From positions 1 through 22,909 of the IMG/VR virus record IMGVR_UViG_3300025289_000124: a DNA stretch of 22,909 nt; one strand, given 5' to 3'. The position numbers were made by a program, and so were the translations under genes. Shown here one piece after another: positions 20,829 to 22,909 of this stretch. Origin of the DNA: a virus. A model generated the notes under the pieces. The model searched no databases and was not told where the DNA came from. It saw only the letters and a program-made list of their open reading frames with translations. Position 1 is the stretch's first letter; each line of letters begins with the position of its first letter.

Positions 20829-21702
20829 TGCATACACAAGTGCTTTACAAAGTACACTTTTAGCTGCGCAACCAGGAGGTGTAGGAGTTCCTGGGATTGC
20901 AGCACCCACACTGGCACCTGCGCCTGTAGCTGCCCCTGCGCCTGCGAAAGGTTTAGAGGGCTTAAAAGCTGGATGGTTTGATTTTCTCAAAGGTGTCAGG
21001 GAAAATCCAGAGCAGCAGCAAGCTTTCCTTCGCATGGGTTTACAGTTGCTTCAACCGGTTCAGCCGGGGCAGACAACAGCTGGGCACGTAAGCCAGGCTG
21101 CACTTCAAGGTATGGATTATCTAACACAAGCTAAAGCATTGCAAACGCAAAGGGAGCGGGAAAAGGCAACAGCTGGCCTGGAAGAACGGAAAGTGGTAGC
21201 CATGGAAACTGGTGTAGGGCAGGCCCAAGAGGAACTAAAATTAAAAGAACAAGCCCAAAAAGACGTAGTTGCCGCTGCGGAGCGAGCGCATAAATTGCAA
21301 TTAATGCAGATAGATAAAGACGCCCAAATAGCTAAAGTTAAATCGTTGGCTGATAGCGGAGCCCTTACGCAGAAACAATTATGGGATAGGGCTGTTGAAC
21401 TGGCAGGTAAGGTATATGAAGCTGATCGTCCGTTCATGGGGAATGAAGCTTTTGAACTGAAATACCCAAAAGGTGCTATAGCACTAGCGCAGGACTATTT
21501 TACGCGGATGGGAGGACAACTTTTACCTGTAAAGGAAGCGGGGGAGAAGGAACCGGGCACATTAGGCCTAAAGGGCACAAAGGGCACAAAAGAAAATCCC
21601 CATATACTTAAAACACAACAGGATTATGCTGATGTGAAAGTGACAGAATGGTATATGAATCCGAACACAGGTTTACTGACTCAAAAATTAGGGAAACGCT
21701 AA
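20821..21702 (+). CDS. Coiled-coil internal virion protein (putative)
   Basis: The 293-residue protein starts at ATG 20821 with AGGAGG at 20807-20812. The N-terminus is Pro/Ala-rich (APTLAPAPVAAPAPAK, about 24-43). The centre (about 100-180) is highly charged and heptad-like (KALQTQREREKATAGLEERK, QEELKLKEQAQKDVVAAAERAHKLQL). The C-terminal third is mixed alpha/beta (WYMNPNTGLLTQKLGKR). No family is recognised. It sits between an ejection-type protein and a long partial protein of similar style, so it is likely part of the internal virion set. Its stop TAA overlaps the next ATG by one base. Confidence 0.7.
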   Translation: MPDAYTSALQSTLLAAQPGGVGVPGIAAPTLAPAPVAAPAPAKGLEGLKAGWFDFLKGVRENPEQQQAFLRMGLQLLQPVQPGQTTAGHVSQAALQGMDYLTQAKALQTQREREKATAGLEERKVVAMETGVGQAQEELKLKEQAQKDVVAAAERAHKLQLMQIDKDAQIAKVKSLADSGALTQKQLWDRAVELAGKVYEADRPFMGNEAFELKYPKGAIALAQDYFTRMGGQLLPVKEAGEKEPGTLGLKGTKGTKENPHILKTQQDYADVKVTEWYMNPNTGLLTQKLGKR

Positions 21703-22909
21703 TGCCGTTTAATTTAGTTTTTAATCCTGAAGATGTGTCTGAGCCTGTAGCGCCGGCATTAAAGTTTAGCGTTAAGGATGTGTCAGTAGCTCCACCTTTA
21801 GTTTTTAATCCTGAAGATGTGTCCGTGGAGCGTCCCTCTATCTTAACGGATGCGCAAAAAGGACTTGCCCGTATTGGGGAAATGTTTCCTGGGGTGCCAA
21901 GGTCTATAGAACAAATACCTGCCGTTGCTCGGCGTGTTGGTGTTACGATGGCGGATGTGGGTAAGGAAATTTGGGAAGCTAAATATGGGCAATATGGGCC
22001 ACCACCTGATGTAGAACCAGCAGCGCAGCAATTATTGCAAGAAGCAGAAACTATTGAAAAGGAAGCAGAAATCCGTTGGCCCCGTCAGTATAAAGGAGTA
22101 GAGGATATACAAAATGTAGGTGATATTGCTGGGTACACGAAACAATTGCTGGAGGAAAACGTTCCTCTCCTACTTGGTTCCTTCGGAACGGGGGCTCTGG
22201 CGCGAGGCGTGGCAGCACGCACACTTACAAAGAAAAGAGGGGCGGAAATATTACAAGGTAAGGCCGCCCAGAAGCTACTACAGAAAGCCGAAGAGAAAGG
22301 GCTGGCAGCCGGGGCGGCGGCGCTTGGTACCGCTTATGGCGTATCAAGTGTTGTTTCTGAGCAGGAAAAGGCTGGGGTAGCCAGGGTACCTTCGGTGACA
22401 GTACCGGCTGCTATTGTAATGGGGCAGTTGGAGAAATTACCTATCTTAACCTTAGCAAAACAGCTTGGGCTTGCGCGAACTGCCGAGAAAGAGGTAATAG
22501 CACAATTAGCAAAGAAAGGTGTAATAGCGCGTATGGCTGGTGGGCTTGTGGTTGTTGGAACACAGGAAGCTATTACGGAAAGTTTGCAGGAAGTAACTGC
22601 AATTGTAGCTAGAAAGATTGTTGATCCTGCCTATGAGCTTATGGGGGAAGAGGCTCAGAGGCGGATGCTTAATGCTGCGGTGGGGGGCTTTCTACCTGGG
22701 GGTATTATGGGAGGTGTTGCGGGGGCTATACAGCGCCCGGCGGGCATTAAGGTTTCCCGGAAGGATGTGGCGGCGGCGTTGGCGTTGGTGCTGGTTGTGA
22801 GCCTGCAAATGAACTCGGGCTCGGCCCGGATACCACCGGAGTTGGAGGTGACGCTCGTGGATGGCAGCGCCATCCATATCCATCCCCTGGTCTGCGCCGC
22901 CTTCAACGC
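21702..22909 (+). CDS. Long internal-virion-type protein, cut by the window end
   Basis: The frame opens at ATG 21702 (TAATG overlap) and stays open to the edge, about 402 codons; the protein continues beyond. It starts MPFNLVFNPEDVS, and FxxxDVS elements recur near residues 7, 22 and 35. Then come a helical section (about 100-130, AAQQLLQEAETIEKEAEIRW) and Gly/Ala-rich hydrophobic stretches such as NVPLLLGSFGTGALARGVAAR (about 152-172), AAGAAALGTAYGVSSVV (about 203-219) and GGFLPGGIMGGVAGAI. These fit a membrane-inserting ejection protein. No lytic transglycosylase motif is seen in this part. From about 22730 the GC content and style change sharply, so the final 60 residues may not belong. 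Conclusions are limited by the missing end. Confidence 0.72.
   Translation, partial: MPFNLVFNPEDVSEPVAPALKFSVKDVSVAPPLVFNPEDVSVERPSILTDAQKGLARIGEMFPGVPRSIEQIPAVARRVGVTMADVGKEIWEAKYGQYGPPPDVEPAAQQLLQEAETIEKEAEIRWPRQYKGVEDIQNVGDIAGYTKQLLEENVPLLLGSFGTGALARGVAARTLTKKRGAEILQGKAAQKLLQKAEEKGLAAGAAALGTAYGVSSVVSEQEKAGVARVPSVTVPAAIVMGQLEKLPILTLAKQLGLARTAEKEVIAQLAKKGVIARMAGGLVVVGTQEAITESLQEVTAIVARKIVDPAYELMGEEAQRRMLNAAVGGFLPGGIMGGVAGAIQRPAGIKVSRKDVAAALALVLVVSLQMNSGSARIPPELEVTLVDGSAIHIHPLVCAAFN

Overview
This window looks like the structural half of a tailed double-stranded DNA bacteriophage genome (Caudoviricetes), probably from a metagenomic or draft assembly. Most genes have a clear Shine-Dalgarno sequence at normal spacing, and many overlap by the ATGA or GTGA type. 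There is no integrase, repressor, replication gene, tRNA or bacterial housekeeping gene, so neither lifestyle nor host can be read from the sequence. The set of virion genes (SU10-type capsid, adaptor, nozzle-like protein, short fibre tips, a beta-roll fibre and internal-virion-type proteins, with no tape measure, tail tube or sheath) fits a short-tailed podovirus-like particle.

Layout. 1-301: non-coding, strongly G-skewed and repeat-rich left end, starting with 16 G, which is probably an artefact. 302-763 (minus strand): a lone unknown gene with its own promoter (836-864) and rho-independent terminator (251-290). 764-1112: divergent control region with 23-bp direct repeats (863-925) and a forward promoter (1049-1077). 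1113-3566: packaging module of small terminase, a PD-(D/E)XK nuclease and large terminase. 3563-7807: portal, a small protein overlapping the portal gene, scaffold and major capsid protein, closed by a terminator (7817-7848). 7866-9620: small head-completion or unknown proteins plus a glycosyltransferase-like protein. 9621-11498: decoration or tail proteins and a tiny Trp-repeat protein.

11508-13259 is a lysis module: a one-TM protein, an Amidase_3 endolysin, a coiled-coil peptide, a two-TM conserved protein and a 3TM-type holin. From the endolysin onward it is visibly more GC-rich than its flanks, which suggests modular exchange. 13297-13950 is the head-tail adaptor. 13953-15926 holds three tandem paralogous tail-collar or fibre-tip genes with four HxH motifs each. 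15934-17815 encodes a CxxC protein and a nozzle-like tail protein. 17812-19284 is a fibre with a YadA-head-like 17-residue repeat. 19287-19721 is a GNAT-like protein, and 19736-22909 encodes internal-virion or ejection-type proteins, the last cut by the window end.

Together these genes make, fill and finish the capsid, attach a short tail with several alternative receptor-binding parts, deliver proteins with the DNA, and lyse the host. No wholly new system is proven. The most unusual elements are the triplicated HxH tip genes with a variable segment, the W-x-E decapeptide-repeat micro-gene, the nuclease inside the terminase cassette, and the repeat-bearing divergent control region.
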